A stretch of DNA of 12,926 bases from JAHEDH01 sp965364515 (GTDB lineage: Bacteria > Actinomycetota > Acidimicrobiia > Spongiisociales > ZC4RG35), in contig CBDTXZ010000082.1 of NCBI GenBank assembly GCA_965364515.1, forward strand, positions 1 through 12,926, read 5' to 3'. Positions 1-6,782 of this stretch are shown here, in pieces. Each line of letters begins with the position of its first letter. The first letter of the stretch is position 1. The notes beneath the pieces are model-generated. The model saw nothing but the letters and a program-made list of their open reading frames with translations, had not been told where the DNA came from and made no database searches. A program made the translations under genes and the position numbers.

Positions 1-85
1 CATCCGCCATCGCCCTCCGCATCTCCACCGTCGGTCGTGTCACCGTATCCGACCGAAAATCCACAAACCCGTCATCAAATGCCAT
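1..85 (-). CDS. ltaE: Low-specificity L-threonine aldolase, N-terminal fragment (runs off left edge)
   Basis: Partial gene. Only the first 28 codons lie in the window, reading MAFDDGFVDFRSDTVTRPTV and then EMRRAMAD. The block VDFRSDTVTRPTxxMRxAMA is the N-terminal signature of PLP-dependent low-specificity L-threonine aldolases (beta-eliminating lyase family), which cleave L-threonine or L-allo-threonine to glycine and acetaldehyde. The ATG at 85-83 is preferred because a TAAGCT box (97-92) ends exactly 6 nt upstream, as expected for a leaderless transcript. In-frame alternatives are a GTG at 64-62 and upstream codons without support. The catalytic lysine lies outside the window. The neighbour alaC is on the same strand upstream but separated by a 292-bp gap with hairpins, so this is probably its own transcription unit. 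Confidence 0.85.
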   Translation of the reverse strand, partial: MAFDDGFVDFRSDTVTRPTVEMRRAMAD

Positions 86-91
86 TGCATG

Positions 92-97
92 AGCTTA
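92..97 (-). promoter_or_regulatory. -10 box of a leaderless promoter for ltaE
   Basis: Minus-strand TAAGCT (TANNNT class) is followed by exactly 6 nt (catgca) and then the ATG at 85. This spacing puts the transcription start on the A of the start codon. There is no Shine-Dalgarno sequence. No convincing -35 box was seen. The call rests on the same geometry recurring at other genes in the window. Confidence 0.55.
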
Positions 98-143
98 CGG
101 CTGCTCGGCCAGTGAGCGTCGCGAGCCCTGCAGGCGTTTCCTC

Positions 144-158
144 CGGCCCAGAGGGCCG
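144..158. repeat. Short GC hairpin (6-bp stem, AGA loop)
   Basis: CGGCCC (144-149) pairs with GGGCCG (153-158) around a 3-nt loop. It has no T-tract on either side. It may be a second, downstream terminator for alaC or a chance GC palindrome. Confidence 0.35.
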
Positions 159-301
159 AAGCGTGTCTTCACTGCGTGAGCGTGTCCGTCCAGTGGGATC
201 GTTGCGGGTGCTGCGAGCGGAAGCGTTCAGTGCGCTCGACCGCCCGCCAGAGGACTGAGATCCCCGAAACGTCGCGGACACGCCGCCGAAGGCGAGAGAC
301 G

Positions 302-321
302 CTCCGGCCGCCAGGCCGGAG
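302..321 (-). terminator. Hairpin terminator candidate downstream of alaC
   Basis: CTCCGGCC (302-309) and GGCCGGAG (314-321) form a perfect 8-bp GC-rich stem with a 4-nt loop, 56 nt beyond the alaC stop codon. There is no U-tract, which is common for actinobacterial terminators. The strand is assigned from the position after alaC; the structure itself is symmetric. Confidence 0.5.
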
Positions 322-377
322 GCCACGCAGCGATGCGAAGCGAGCCGACACGCAGCGGGAGGCCGCGAGGCCGACCG

Positions 378-1550
378 TCAGAGTTTGTCGAGGGCCTTGC
401 GGATGCCGCGGACGGCCTGGTTGATGCGGTGGTCGTTTTCGACGAGGGCAAAGCGGACGAAGCCCTCCCCGTTCGGACCGAACCCGATGCCGGGGCTCAC
501 CGCCACCTTCGCCTCCTCGATGAGGTGGATGGCGAAATCGAGAGAGCCCATCTCCTTGTAGGGGTCGGGGATGGGCGCCCAGACGAACATGGTGCCTTTG
601 GGTTTCTCGATCTTCCATCCGGTCCGGTTGAGCCCGTCGACGAGCGTGTCGCGCCGGCCCAGATAGATCTCGTTGACCTCGCTCACGTAGTCGTCACCCT
701 CGTTGAGGGCGATGATGGAGGCGATCTGGATCGGCTGGAACGTCCCGTAGTCCAAATACGACTTGAGCTTGCCCAGAGCCGCCACGATCTCGGCGTTCCC
801 CACAGTGAAACCGACCCGCCAGCCGGCCATCGAATGGCCCTTGGTCAACGTGTAGAGCTCGACGCCGACTTCCTTCGCCCCAGGGACCTCGAGCATCGAC
901 GGCGGTGTGTAGCCGTCGAAGGCGATGTCGGCATAGGCGAAGTCGTGGACGAGGATCACGCCGTGCTGGTGGGCAAACGCCACGAGACGCTCGAAAAACT
1001 CGAGGTCGACACAGGTGGTGGTCGGGTTGTGCGGAAACGACACGATGATGACCCGCGGGCGCGGCCACGAGTTGCGGAACATCCGTTCCAGCACCTCGAA
1101 GTAGTCGTTCTCGGAATCGATCGGTGCCCGCCTCACCTCCGCTCCGGCCAGTGCCGGGGCATAGATGTGGATCGGATAGGAGGGCTCGGGGACGATGGCA
1201 GCGTCTCCCGGTTGGACGAGTGTCCACATCAGATGCGACAGCCCCTCCTTCGACCCGATGGTCGAGATGACCTCCGTCTCCGGGTCGAGCGTCACGCCGA
1301 AGCGTCGCCGGTAGCGATCTGCGACGGCCTTGCGGAGATTGGGTAGACCTCGTGACACCGAGTACCGGTGGTTCTTCTCGAGCCGGGCCGCCTCGACGAG
1401 CTTCTCCACCACGAACGGCGCCGACGGGATGTCGGGGTTCCCGAATCCGAGATCGACGACGTCGTCCCCGGCTCTGCGTGCGGCGATCTTCCTCTGGTTG
1501 ACCTCCGCGAACACGTACGGCGGAAGATTGTCGATCCTGCGGAATTCCAT
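378..1550 (-). CDS. alaC: AlaC-type alanine/glutamate-pyruvate aminotransferase
   Basis: Class I/II PLP-dependent aminotransferase of 390 residues, close to the usual length. It resembles E. coli AlaC along its length: the RRIDNLPPYVF start, HRYSVSRGLPNLR (61-73), TIGSKEGLSHLM, PEPSYPIHIYAPALAGAEVR, and the end block SPGIGFGPNGEGFVRFALVEN. Expected PLP contacts are Asn175 (SFPHNPTTTCVD), Asp203 and Tyr206 (VHDFAYAD), and the Schiff-base lysine Lys237 (LTKGHSMAGWRVGF). The likely reaction is alanine synthesis from pyruvate and glutamate in the cytoplasm; methionine or LL-diaminopimelate aminotransferase are alternative labels in this family. The ATG start lies 7 nt behind a TACTCT box and has no ribosome site, so it is probably leaderless. 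The gene stands 126 bp downstream of the YkvA gene and seems to be transcribed on its own. Confidence 0.9.
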   Translation of the reverse strand: MEFRRIDNLPPYVFAEVNQRKIAARRAGDDVVDLGFGNPDIPSAPFVVEKLVEAARLEKNHRYSVSRGLPNLRKAVADRYRRRFGVTLDPETEVISTIGSKEGLSHLMWTLVQPGDAAIVPEPSYPIHIYAPALAGAEVRRAPIDSENDYFEVLERMFRNSWPRPRVIIVSFPHNPTTTCVDLEFFERLVAFAHQHGVILVHDFAYADIAFDGYTPPSMLEVPGAKEVGVELYTLTKGHSMAGWRVGFTVGNAEIVAALGKLKSYLDYGTFQPIQIASIIALNEGDDYVSEVNEIYLGRRDTLVDGLNRTGWKIEKPKGTMFVWAPIPDPYKEMGSLDFAIHLIEEAKVAVSPGIGFGPNGEGFVRFALVENDHRINQAVRGIRKALDKL

Positions 1551-1557
1551 ACTGCAA

Positions 1558-1563
1558 AGAGTA
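1558..1563 (-). promoter_or_regulatory. -10 box of a leaderless promoter for alaC
   Basis: Minus-strand TACTCT is followed by a 7-nt spacer (ttgcagt) and the ATG at 1550. No Shine-Dalgarno sequence is present in the spacer. No clear -35 hexamer was found at 16-18 bp. Transcription starting at the A of the ATG is inferred from this spacing. Confidence 0.55.
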
Positions 1564-1676
1564 GGCGCACGCTCTTCCGCCGCAGGGACGCCTCGAAGGC
1601 ATCACCGATCCGAAAGGGTGCGGAGACCGTAAGAACGGATCCTCTCCCGCCGACGGGGTGATCGTCGACCCGGTGG

Positions 1677-2102
1677 TCAGTTCCCCGAGAGCCTGCCGAT
1701 GAGGCGCTTGAGCTGGGGCGGGACGAAGTCGGCGGTGACCTCGAGCACCGATCGGACCAACTCGAGCATGTCGCGGGGCCCGTCCCAGTGCTCGAGCACC
1801 ACATCCTCGCCGGCGACGTTGATCAGATGGTTGACCGCGTACGACACGAGCAGAACGTCATCGGCGAACCCGACGACGGGGATGAACTCGGGAATGAGGT
1901 CGATCGGGGACACCAGATAGGCCAATGCCGCTCCGATGACGACCTTCGAACGCCTCGGGACCCTCGGGTCCTTGACGAGCCTGGCCAGCAACTTGATCAG
2001 ATTCGGGAGCAGGTACACGGCATCGGCGGCGAGTTTCCGCATCTGTGCAGAGGCACCACCCGCAGGGGTGATGACTTCGTCTGGTCGCAGCGGATCGCTC
2101 AC
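1677..2102 (-). CDS. YkvA/DUF1232 family membrane-associated protein
   Basis: A 141-residue protein with the DUF1232 (YkvA) core at about residues 54-96: RSKVVIGAALAYLVSPIDLI, then PEFIPVVGFADDVLLVSYAV. The motif SPIDLIPEFIPVVGxxDD defines the family, whose biochemical role is unknown; members are hydrophobic and thought to be membrane-associated. The GTG start at 2102 is chosen because it overlaps the ROK stop by four bases (GTGA) and has a GAGGAG ribosome site (2118-2113) 10 nt upstream. A longer frame from an ATG at 2186 would run deep inside the ROK gene and add an arginine-rich, shadow-like tail. It is the last gene of the SRPBCC-ArsA-62aa-ROK-YkvA operon. Confidence 0.85.
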   Translation of the reverse strand: MSDPLRPDEVITPAGGASAQMRKLAADAVYLLPNLIKLLARLVKDPRVPRRSKVVIGAALAYLVSPIDLIPEFIPVVGFADDVLLVSYAVNHLINVAGEDVVLEHWDGPRDMLELVRSVLEVTADFVPPQLKRLIGRLSGN

Positions 2103-3043
2103 TCTGTTTCGTCTCCTCGGATCTTCGGAGCACTCGATGCTCGGTGCTTCGCGGCCAGGTGCGCCGCTCCGACGGCGGCCGCCCACCTTCCGTGTGTCGA
2201 TGAGACGACCCGAACGTCGGGCCGATGCTCTCTTCCTGGCATGCTCGATGCTATCCGCTCACGAGCGGAATCGAGGATCAGGTCGCCTGCTCCCGACACC
2301 CCTCCTGCGATAACCACTACGTCGGGATCGAGGGTCAGGAGCAGGTCGATGATCCCGACACCGAGCCAATCGCCCGCCAGCCGAAGCTCCTCGCGGGCGA
2401 CAGATGATCCGTTGTCGACGGCCTCGACGAGAGCCTCGGCCACCGGGCGAAGACCGAGACGCTGCGCCGCGAGCCCGAGCTGTCGGCCGGACACGGCGGT
2501 CTCCCAACACCCCGACCTCCCGCATGCGCACGGCAGATCTGCCGATCCCACTCGCATGTGGCCGACCTCGCCCGCGAAACCCGAACCGCGCGAGATCGAC
2601 CCGTCGACCACCAGGCCGCCTCCGATCCCCGTTCCGAGTGAGAGCGTGAGCGCGACTCGGTGTCCCCTGGCGGCGCCGTCGACCCATTCGCCGTACGCAG
2701 CACAATTGGCGTCGTTGTCCACGACGAAGGTGTCGACGAGTGGATCGAGCAGGCCGGCAACGTCGATGTCGGTCTCCGACAGGTGCGGGCCCCACACGAA
2801 CCGGCCCCGAACGTGGTCGACGAGCCCTGCGAGCCCGACACCGACAGCATCGATTCCGTGCTCATCGAGAGCCTGGGTCACCAGGCGCGGCAACAGATCC
2901 TCCACCGACCGGTCCCGTGTGAGACGCCACCGCGTCACCCGACCGTCTCCGATGACCACCGCCTTCACCGTCGAGCCCCCGAAGTCGATTCCGAGGACGG
3001 ATCGGTTGGCGATGCTCGCGTCAGTCGAGTTCGATGCGGACAC
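2099..3043 (-). CDS. ROK-family sugar kinase, probable glucokinase
   Basis: A 314-residue ROK protein. The phosphate-binding loop is GIDFGGSTVK (18-27). The sugar-binding and catalytic segment is VDNDANCAAYGE, with Asp111 the expected catalytic base. A second nucleotide loop is SLGTGIGGGL (135-144). The zinc site is GEVGH (158-162) followed by CACGRSGCWE (172-181), giving His162, Cys172, Cys174 and Cys179. It has no N-terminal helix-turn-helix, so it is an enzyme rather than a ROK repressor. The likely reaction is ATP-dependent phosphorylation of glucose; another hexose, or polyphosphate as donor, cannot be excluded. The GTG start lies 23 bp inside the preceding 62-residue gene, and its stop overlaps the YkvA start by four bases. 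Confidence 0.88.
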   Translation of the reverse strand: MSASNSTDASIANRSVLGIDFGGSTVKAVVIGDGRVTRWRLTRDRSVEDLLPRLVTQALDEHGIDAVGVGLAGLVDHVRGRFVWGPHLSETDIDVAGLLDPLVDTFVVDNDANCAAYGEWVDGAARGHRVALTLSLGTGIGGGLVVDGSISRGSGFAGEVGHMRVGSADLPCACGRSGCWETAVSGRQLGLAAQRLGLRPVAEALVEAVDNGSSVAREELRLAGDWLGVGIIDLLLTLDPDVVVIAGGVSGAGDLILDSARERIASSMPGREHRPDVRVVSSTHGRWAAAVGAAHLAAKHRASSAPKIRGDETE

Positions 3044-3209
3044 GACCGCCCGATCCAGAATCGTCAGGTTCCTCCGGCTTGCCTACCTTGCCGAGCTCAT
3101 CTACCAGGGCTTCGACCGCCTTGAGGCTCTCCACGCCGGCGCGAAGAAGGTGGTAGACCATCCTGGAGCCTGCGCGCTTCACGGCGTTGAGCGTCTCCGA
3201 CTCGGGCAT
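3021..3209 (-). CDS. Small 62-residue protein coupled to the ArsA ATPase
   Basis: The reading frame encodes 62 residues beginning MPESETLNAVKRAGSRMVYH. A continuous helix-prone region (about 5-43) with alternating leucines and charges, including LLRAGVESLKAVEALVDELG, is followed by an acidic and glycine-rich linker and a basic end. No catalytic motif or cysteine is visible, and I do not recognise a named family. The start ATG shares one base with the ArsA stop (TGATG), and the 3' end overlaps the ROK start by 23 bp. This tight insertion argues that it is a real gene. A helical adaptor for its ArsA neighbour is possible but is inference. Confidence 0.7.
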   Translation of the reverse strand: MPESETLNAVKRAGSRMVYHLLRAGVESLKAVEALVDELGKVGKPEEPDDSGSGGRVRIELD

Positions 3210-4384
3210 CAGCGTTTCGACTCCGCTCCGAACGAGACCCGGAGAACCGAATCGTTGAACGAGGCCTTGGCGATCTCGCGCCGCTGAAGCGAGTCGGGCA
3301 GGACGAACGACCGTCGATAGGGGCCCACCTCGACGTACAGCTCGACCCCGTGTCGGAAGACGTCGAGATCGGTCTTCTCGACGAATGGGACGTCCATCTC
3401 GAGGACGATCATCCCGTCTTCGTCGAGGACCCGGAAGGGACTTCGTGCCGAGTAGCCGGCGATCGGGTCGGCGTCGGAGTAGAGCTCGGCGGCCATCTGG
3501 CGCAGCTGGTCGATGCCGACCATTTCGTCGTCGAAGAGCCGGAGCCGCAGCCTCGGAACCTCTCGAAATGCGGCGTCGACGGTCTCGAGGTGCCCCTTCT
3601 GGATATCGCGCCACTTCGTGAAGTAGGGATCGCTGACCTCGTCCGGGAGGACCCTGTTGACGACGACGCCGTCGACCCCGTAGCCGAAGAGCCCGAGATA
3701 GGTGTAGGTGCGACGCGCCTCGTCGATCACCATCTTCTCCGGGTTCATCACGAGTCGGGCGGAGGTGATGTCGGGATTCCCGAGCAGCTCTTTGACCTGT
3801 TCCACACCGAAGAAGACCGCCTGCGCAGCGGCGAACACCTCGTCCTCCGGCATGGGCATCTCGGTGATGCGGCTGAGCACCGGCCGGGCGGCCCGCATGA
3901 TCTTCCGCTGCCCGGGGAGGATCCGATCGAAGTACCAACTGAGCACCTCGGGCAGACTCAACAACCGGAGGGTCTCTGCAGTCGGGGCACAGTCCACCAC
4001 GATGACGTCGTAGTCGCCCGAGCGGGCGTGCTCGTTGACTCCGAGAAGAGCGAAGAGCTCGTCCATTCCCGGAAACACGAGGAATTCCTCGGCCTCGAGA
4101 CCGTCCACTCCCCCCCATCCGAAGACGTTCATCATGTGCTCGCGGATGGTCCCCCAGTGCTTCTCCAACTGGAGTTGGGTGTCGATCTGTTGCGCCTTCA
4201 GATTCGACACCACCTCGATGGGATCGTCTTTGAGTCCGACGTCGAACGCATCACCGAGGCTGTGCGCCGGGTCCGTCGACGTGATGAGCGTTCGGTACCC
4301 GCGGTCTGCCGACGCCAACGCAGTGGCGGCCGCAACGGTCGTCTTCCCGACACCGCCTTTGCCAGTGACGAGAACGATGCGCAT
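3209..4384 (-). CDS. ArsA/Get3-family ATPase with C-terminal HSP20-like domain
   Basis: A 391-residue single-unit ArsA-like P-loop ATPase. It shows the deviant Walker A GKGGVGKTT (8-16, signature Lys9), switch I STDPAHSLGDAFD (36-48), and switch II/Walker B VVDCAPTAETLRLL (129-142). The C-terminal end (about 325-391: GPYRRSFVLPDSLQRREIAK, then ASFNDSVLRVSF) resembles the small alpha-crystallin-like domain found on many bacterial ArsA proteins. Classical arsenite-pump ArsA is a tandem duplication; this is not, and no arsenite genes are near, so arsenic resistance is unlikely. Relatives (Get3) handle hydrophobic clients. The ATG at 4384 is chosen over a TTG one codon upstream because it forms a TGATG junction with the SRPBCC stop; a second TGATG joins it to the 62-residue gene. 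Confidence 0.9.
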   Translation of the reverse strand: MRIVLVTGKGGVGKTTVAAATALASADRGYRTLITSTDPAHSLGDAFDVGLKDDPIEVVSNLKAQQIDTQLQLEKHWGTIREHMMNVFGWGGVDGLEAEEFLVFPGMDELFALLGVNEHARSGDYDVIVVDCAPTAETLRLLSLPEVLSWYFDRILPGQRKIMRAARPVLSRITEMPMPEDEVFAAAQAVFFGVEQVKELLGNPDITSARLVMNPEKMVIDEARRTYTYLGLFGYGVDGVVVNRVLPDEVSDPYFTKWRDIQKGHLETVDAAFREVPRLRLRLFDDEMVGIDQLRQMAAELYSDADPIAGYSARSPFRVLDEDGMIVLEMDVPFVEKTDLDVFRHGVELYVEVGPYRRSFVLPDSLQRREIAKASFNDSVLRVSFGAESKR

Positions 4385-4824
4385 CAAGAGCCGGCTTCGA
4401 CGCGCGTCCGCAGACCTCGAAGGGCGGTGGTCACGATCTGCTTCTCGACCTGGCGGCGGAGAAACCCCGGTATCGAGAACGCCGGCTCGGCGCGGAGGGC
4501 GTACGTGACACGGGTGTGGTCGGGGTCCACGATCTCGAACCGGTACGAACCCTCCAGCTCCTTGATGTCATCGCCAGGATCGGCCGACCACGTCATCTCG
4601 GTCGGGAAGTCGTACTGATATGTGAGTGAGTACTCGATCTCCTTCACCATGCCGTCGATGACGAACGTCGCACGATGAACGCGACCCTCCGATGTCTCTT
4701 CGAGTACCTCGGTCGAGCGCACGCCTGTGGCCCAATCCGGATAGGCGGCGATGTCGGCGGCCACTTCGAAGCATGCTTCGGGCGTCGCCCGCACATCGAT
4801 GCTCTGGACCGTGCTCTCAGCCAT
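4384..4824 (-). CDS. SRPBCC (START/COQ10-like) family protein
   Basis: A 146-residue protein with the helix-grip pattern of SRPBCC/polyketide cyclase proteins: an N-terminal strand (STVQSIDVRATPEACFEVAA), the YPDWATGV turn, central strands around VKEIEYSLTYQYDFPTEMTW, and a long C-terminal helix (about 122-145: GFLRRQVEKQIVTTALRGLR). Proteins of this type bind lipids or other hydrophobic ligands in a deep cavity; the ligand here cannot be read from sequence. It is the first gene of the five-gene operon. A weak ribosome site GGAAG (4838-4834) sits 9 nt before the ATG, and a TAGCCT -10 box lies at 4864-4859. It may deliver or sense a hydrophobic compound for the ArsA-like ATPase; that is inference from adjacency. 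Confidence 0.85.
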   Translation of the reverse strand: MAESTVQSIDVRATPEACFEVAADIAAYPDWATGVRSTEVLEETSEGRVHRATFVIDGMVKEIEYSLTYQYDFPTEMTWSADPGDDIKELEGSYRFEIVDPDHTRVTYALRAEPAFSIPGFLRRQVEKQIVTTALRGLRTRVEAGS

Positions 4825-4858
4825 GGGTGTTCACTTCCGTTTCTTCGTCTGCTTGCAA

Positions 4859-4864
4859 AGGCTA
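4859..4864 (-). promoter_or_regulatory. -10 box candidate for the SRPBCC-ArsA-ROK-YkvA operon
   Basis: Minus-strand TAGCCT would give a leader of roughly 28 nt containing the GGAAG ribosome site at 4838-4834. Directly upstream is a direct repeat TTCGAG at 4871-4876 and 4880-4885 (9-bp period), placed where a regulator could bind between the -10 and -35 regions. No good -35 hexamer is visible. The rest of the 172-bp divergent gap (4825-4996) has no gene; a plus-strand TACGAT at 4930-4935 is a possible but weak -10 for azlC. Confidence 0.35.
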
Positions 4865-4996
4865 GCGCTGTTCGAGGGTTTCGAGCACTCGGCCGACCGG
4901 GGTCGGCCGGGGGCGGAGATCGTGCGCCCTACGATCCCGGTGACACGCCGGATCGGCCCGGCGTACGCACATCCGGACGCACCGATCGGAGGGGCC

Positions 4997-5671
4997 GTGA
5001 CCATCGCGAAGGCCGATCGACAGCGCATCCTCCGCCAGGCGATCGCGGTCGGTCTCGCGGTCACCCCGTTCGGTCTCGCCTTCGGCCTCGCCACCCGCGA
5101 AGCGGGGCTCGGGATCGTCGAGGCGATGGGCTTCTCGACCCTCGTGTTCACCGGGAGCGCGCAATTCGCAGCCGTGAGCGTCCTGGCCGATGGCGGTTCG
5201 GCGCTCACTGCGGTGGTGGCTGGTGCGCTCCTCAACCTCCGGTCCCTGGCGTTCGGCGTCGCGCTCGCGCCCGTTCTGGGCGGAAGCCTCTGGTTCCGAA
5301 CTGCAGCCGCCCAGCTCATGATCGACGAGTCCGCTGCAGTCGGGATGGCACAGCCGTCTCCGGCCGAGAGACGATTCGGATATCTCGCCGGCGGAATCTC
5401 GGTGTTCGTGCTGTGGAATCTCTCGACGGCGGTTGGGGCTGCGCTCCTCGGCAGCGCCGACGGTTTCGTCCGCTCTGCGGGGATCGATGCCACCATTCCG
5501 GCAGCCTTTCTCGCCCTGCTGTGGCCACGTTTGTCGGACGACCGACAGCGCACGATTGCGCTCGCCGGTGCGGTCATCGCACTAGCCGGCGTCCCGCTGC
5601 TCCCACCCGGGCTCCCGATTCTGGTGGCCGGATTGGCCGTTCTCCTCCCGACCGGGCGGGTAGACGGATGA
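4997..5671 (+). CDS. azlC: AzlC family branched-chain amino acid exporter subunit
   Basis: A 224-residue polytopic membrane protein of the AzlC (LIV-E) family. Family features visible are GFSTLVFTGSAQFAAVSVL near residue 50, LLNLRSLAFGVALAP near 80, and several later hydrophobic helices ending in LPILVAGLAVLLP. With AzlD it forms a two-component exporter of branched-chain amino acids or their analogues. The GTG start at 4997 is chosen because a strong GGAGG (4988-4992) sits 4 nt upstream and the AzlC domain starts there; extending the frame further upstream adds unrelated sequence overlapping the divergent SRPBCC gene. The stop overlaps azlD by four bases (ATGA). Export of branched-chain amino acids fits with ilvD lying about 1.1 kb away. 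Confidence 0.88.
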   Translation: MTIAKADRQRILRQAIAVGLAVTPFGLAFGLATREAGLGIVEAMGFSTLVFTGSAQFAAVSVLADGGSALTAVVAGALLNLRSLAFGVALAPVLGGSLWFRTAAAQLMIDESAAVGMAQPSPAERRFGYLAGGISVFVLWNLSTAVGAALLGSADGFVRSAGIDATIPAAFLALLWPRLSDDRQRTIALAGAVIALAGVPLLPPGLPILVAGLAVLLPTGRVDG

Positions 5672-5976
5672 CCGATGCCTGGCTCACGATCGTCGCGCTC
5701 GCTGCGGTCACGTATGCCTTCAAGTCGTTCGGACCCCTGGTGCTGGGAGGCGACCGGAAGCTTCCCGATCGAGTCACGAAGTTGGCGGACGATCTCCCAG
5801 CTCCACTGTTGGCAGCCCTCGTTGCCATCTCGGCGTTTGCAGACGGAACGACGCCGACCGTCGATGCGAGAGCCGTTGGATTGGCAGTCGCAGCAGTCGC
5901 GCTGTGGCGGCGGCTGCCCTTCGTGATCGTGGTGATTCTCGCAGCGGTGGCAACCGCCGCCGCTCGAGCCCTTTGA
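5668..5976 (+). CDS. azlD: AzlD family branched-chain amino acid exporter subunit
   Basis: A 102-residue AzlD-type protein with three to four membrane segments: WLTIVALAAVTYAFKSFGPL (about 5-24), LPAPLLAALVAISAF near 45-59, and a hydrophobic C-terminal half ending IVVILAAVATAAARAL. AzlD is the small partner required by AzlC for export. The ATG overlaps the azlC stop (ATGA), so the two are translationally coupled. Only 26 bp separate its stop from the stop of the convergent metallophosphoesterase gene, and no clear terminator is visible in that gap. Confidence 0.88.
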   Translation: MTDAWLTIVALAAVTYAFKSFGPLVLGGDRKLPDRVTKLADDLPAPLLAALVAISAFADGTTPTVDARAVGLAVAAVALWRRLPFVIVVILAAVATAAARAL

Positions 5977-6002
5977 CTCCCCCGACCGATCCGACGCCCG
6001 GC

Positions 6003-6782
6003 TCAGTGCTCGATCTGCAGCGTCGATGGATCGAGTCGGACCGGGCGCTTGGTCGCCCGGAAGTAGCCGACGTTCTGACAACGGGTCCGACCGAGCCGCC
6101 AGGTCGAGGCCTGCGGCTGATGGACGTCTCCGAAGAAGTGCAGCGGTGGTTGACGATCGAGCAGGTACTCGCGGATCGGCACAGATCCGCGTTCGAGCCT
6201 GCCCGTGACCACGTCCCGATACAGCGGCTCGACCGCGGGCGGGAGATGTGAGCACAGGACGTCCACCGCGCCGATCGAATCGAGCTTCGCCCGCATGTCC
6301 TCGTCGCTCACCTCTCCCTGCGCCCCGAGCGGCGTCTCGGTGCCGCCTCCGACGAAACCGATCCTGACACCGTCGATCTCGACGACCTCTCCATCGACGA
6401 ACGTCGAGGTAGCAGGGAGATACTCCCGCATCAGAGCGGGGCGATCGACGTTTCCGTAGGTGACCCAGGCATCGATTCCAGCGAGCGCCTCGCCGGCGAG
6501 CTCGTATTGACGCACGGCGGCATCGTGGAACGCAGCCCGCATGACATCCGGATCGGTGGCGTGTTCGCGCCACAAGCGTCGCATTCCCTCGTAGTCGCCG
6601 GTTGCGCGAGCATCGGCGGACGCAATTGCGAACTCCTTCCCGAGAACGTCGGCGGTGATGCCCTCGCCGGTTCGATAGTCGAGGAGGTTGAGCAGGTCGC
6701 CGAGCACCAACAGTGGCTCGCCGGACTCCCGGAGGGCAGCGACGGCATCGAAGGCGCCATGCACGTCGGAGATGAGGAGCAT
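6003..6782 (-). CDS. Calcineurin-like metallophosphoesterase
   Basis: A 259-residue protein with the ordered metal-binding motifs of calcineurin-type phosphoesterases: D6-x-H8 (LLISDVHG), G28-D29 (LVLGDLLN), G110-N111 (TYGNVDRP), His179 (LCSHLPP) and a final GDVH (218-221) where many relatives have GHxH. The substrate cannot be told from sequence; a nucleotide, a phosphodiester or a cell-surface precursor are all possible. The insert between GD and GNxD (about 35-105) is long and helical, suggesting a substrate-specific cap. The ATG shares one base with the stop of the upstream membrane-protein gene (TGATG), placing it third in the ilvD operon. The longer open frame upstream is a shadow of that gene. 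Confidence 0.85.
   Translation of the reverse strand: MLLISDVHGAFDAVAALRESGEPLLVLGDLLNLLDYRTGEGITADVLGKEFAIASADARATGDYEGMRRLWREHATDPDVMRAAFHDAAVRQYELAGEALAGIDAWVTYGNVDRPALMREYLPATSTFVDGEVVEIDGVRIGFVGGGTETPLGAQGEVSDEDMRAKLDSIGAVDVLCSHLPPAVEPLYRDVVTGRLERGSVPIREYLLDRQPPLHFFGDVHQPQASTWRLGRTRCQNVGYFRATKRPVRLDPSTLQIEH

Larger units (their letters stand above)
86..377. other. Intergenic region ltaE-alaC, no gene seen
   Basis: This stretch of 292 bp has no credible coding sequence; the open frames crossing it translate to arginine- and proline-rich strings without family resemblance. It contains the ltaE -10 box, two hairpins (144-158 and 302-321) and a 9-bp direct repeat CACGCAGCG at 324-332 and 349-357, 25 bp apart. 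The hairpins are probably terminators for alaC. Confidence 0.6.

Noticed and set aside
37..258. Plus-strand open frame of 73 codons at the left end
   Set aside because: It runs antisense over the threonine aldolase start and gives an arginine- and proline-rich string with no family resemblance or ribosome site.
333..1346. Long plus-strand open frame of 337 codons
   Set aside because: It is antisense to alaC, rich in Asp, Arg, Val and His as expected for the opposite strand of a GC-rich gene, and has no recognisable domain.
1607..1641. Inverted repeat GATCCG/CGGATC downstream of the YkvA gene as terminator
   Set aside because: There are only 6 bp with a 23-nt loop, which is too weak to call.
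1788..3287. Plus-strand open frame of 499 codons
   Set aside because: It is antisense to the YkvA, ROK and 62-residue genes, all of which carry clear signatures or overlapping junctions. Its translation is low-complexity Ser, Arg, Thr and Pro.
3209..4384. Arsenic-resistance interpretation of the ArsA-family ATPase
   Set aside because: It has a single ATPase unit instead of the tandem pump form. No arsB, arsC, arsD or arsR is nearby, and it carries an HSP20-like tail.
3350..4618. Plus-strand open frame of 422 codons
   Set aside because: It is antisense to the ArsA-like gene, which has full Walker A, switch I and switch II motifs. The antisense protein has no motif.
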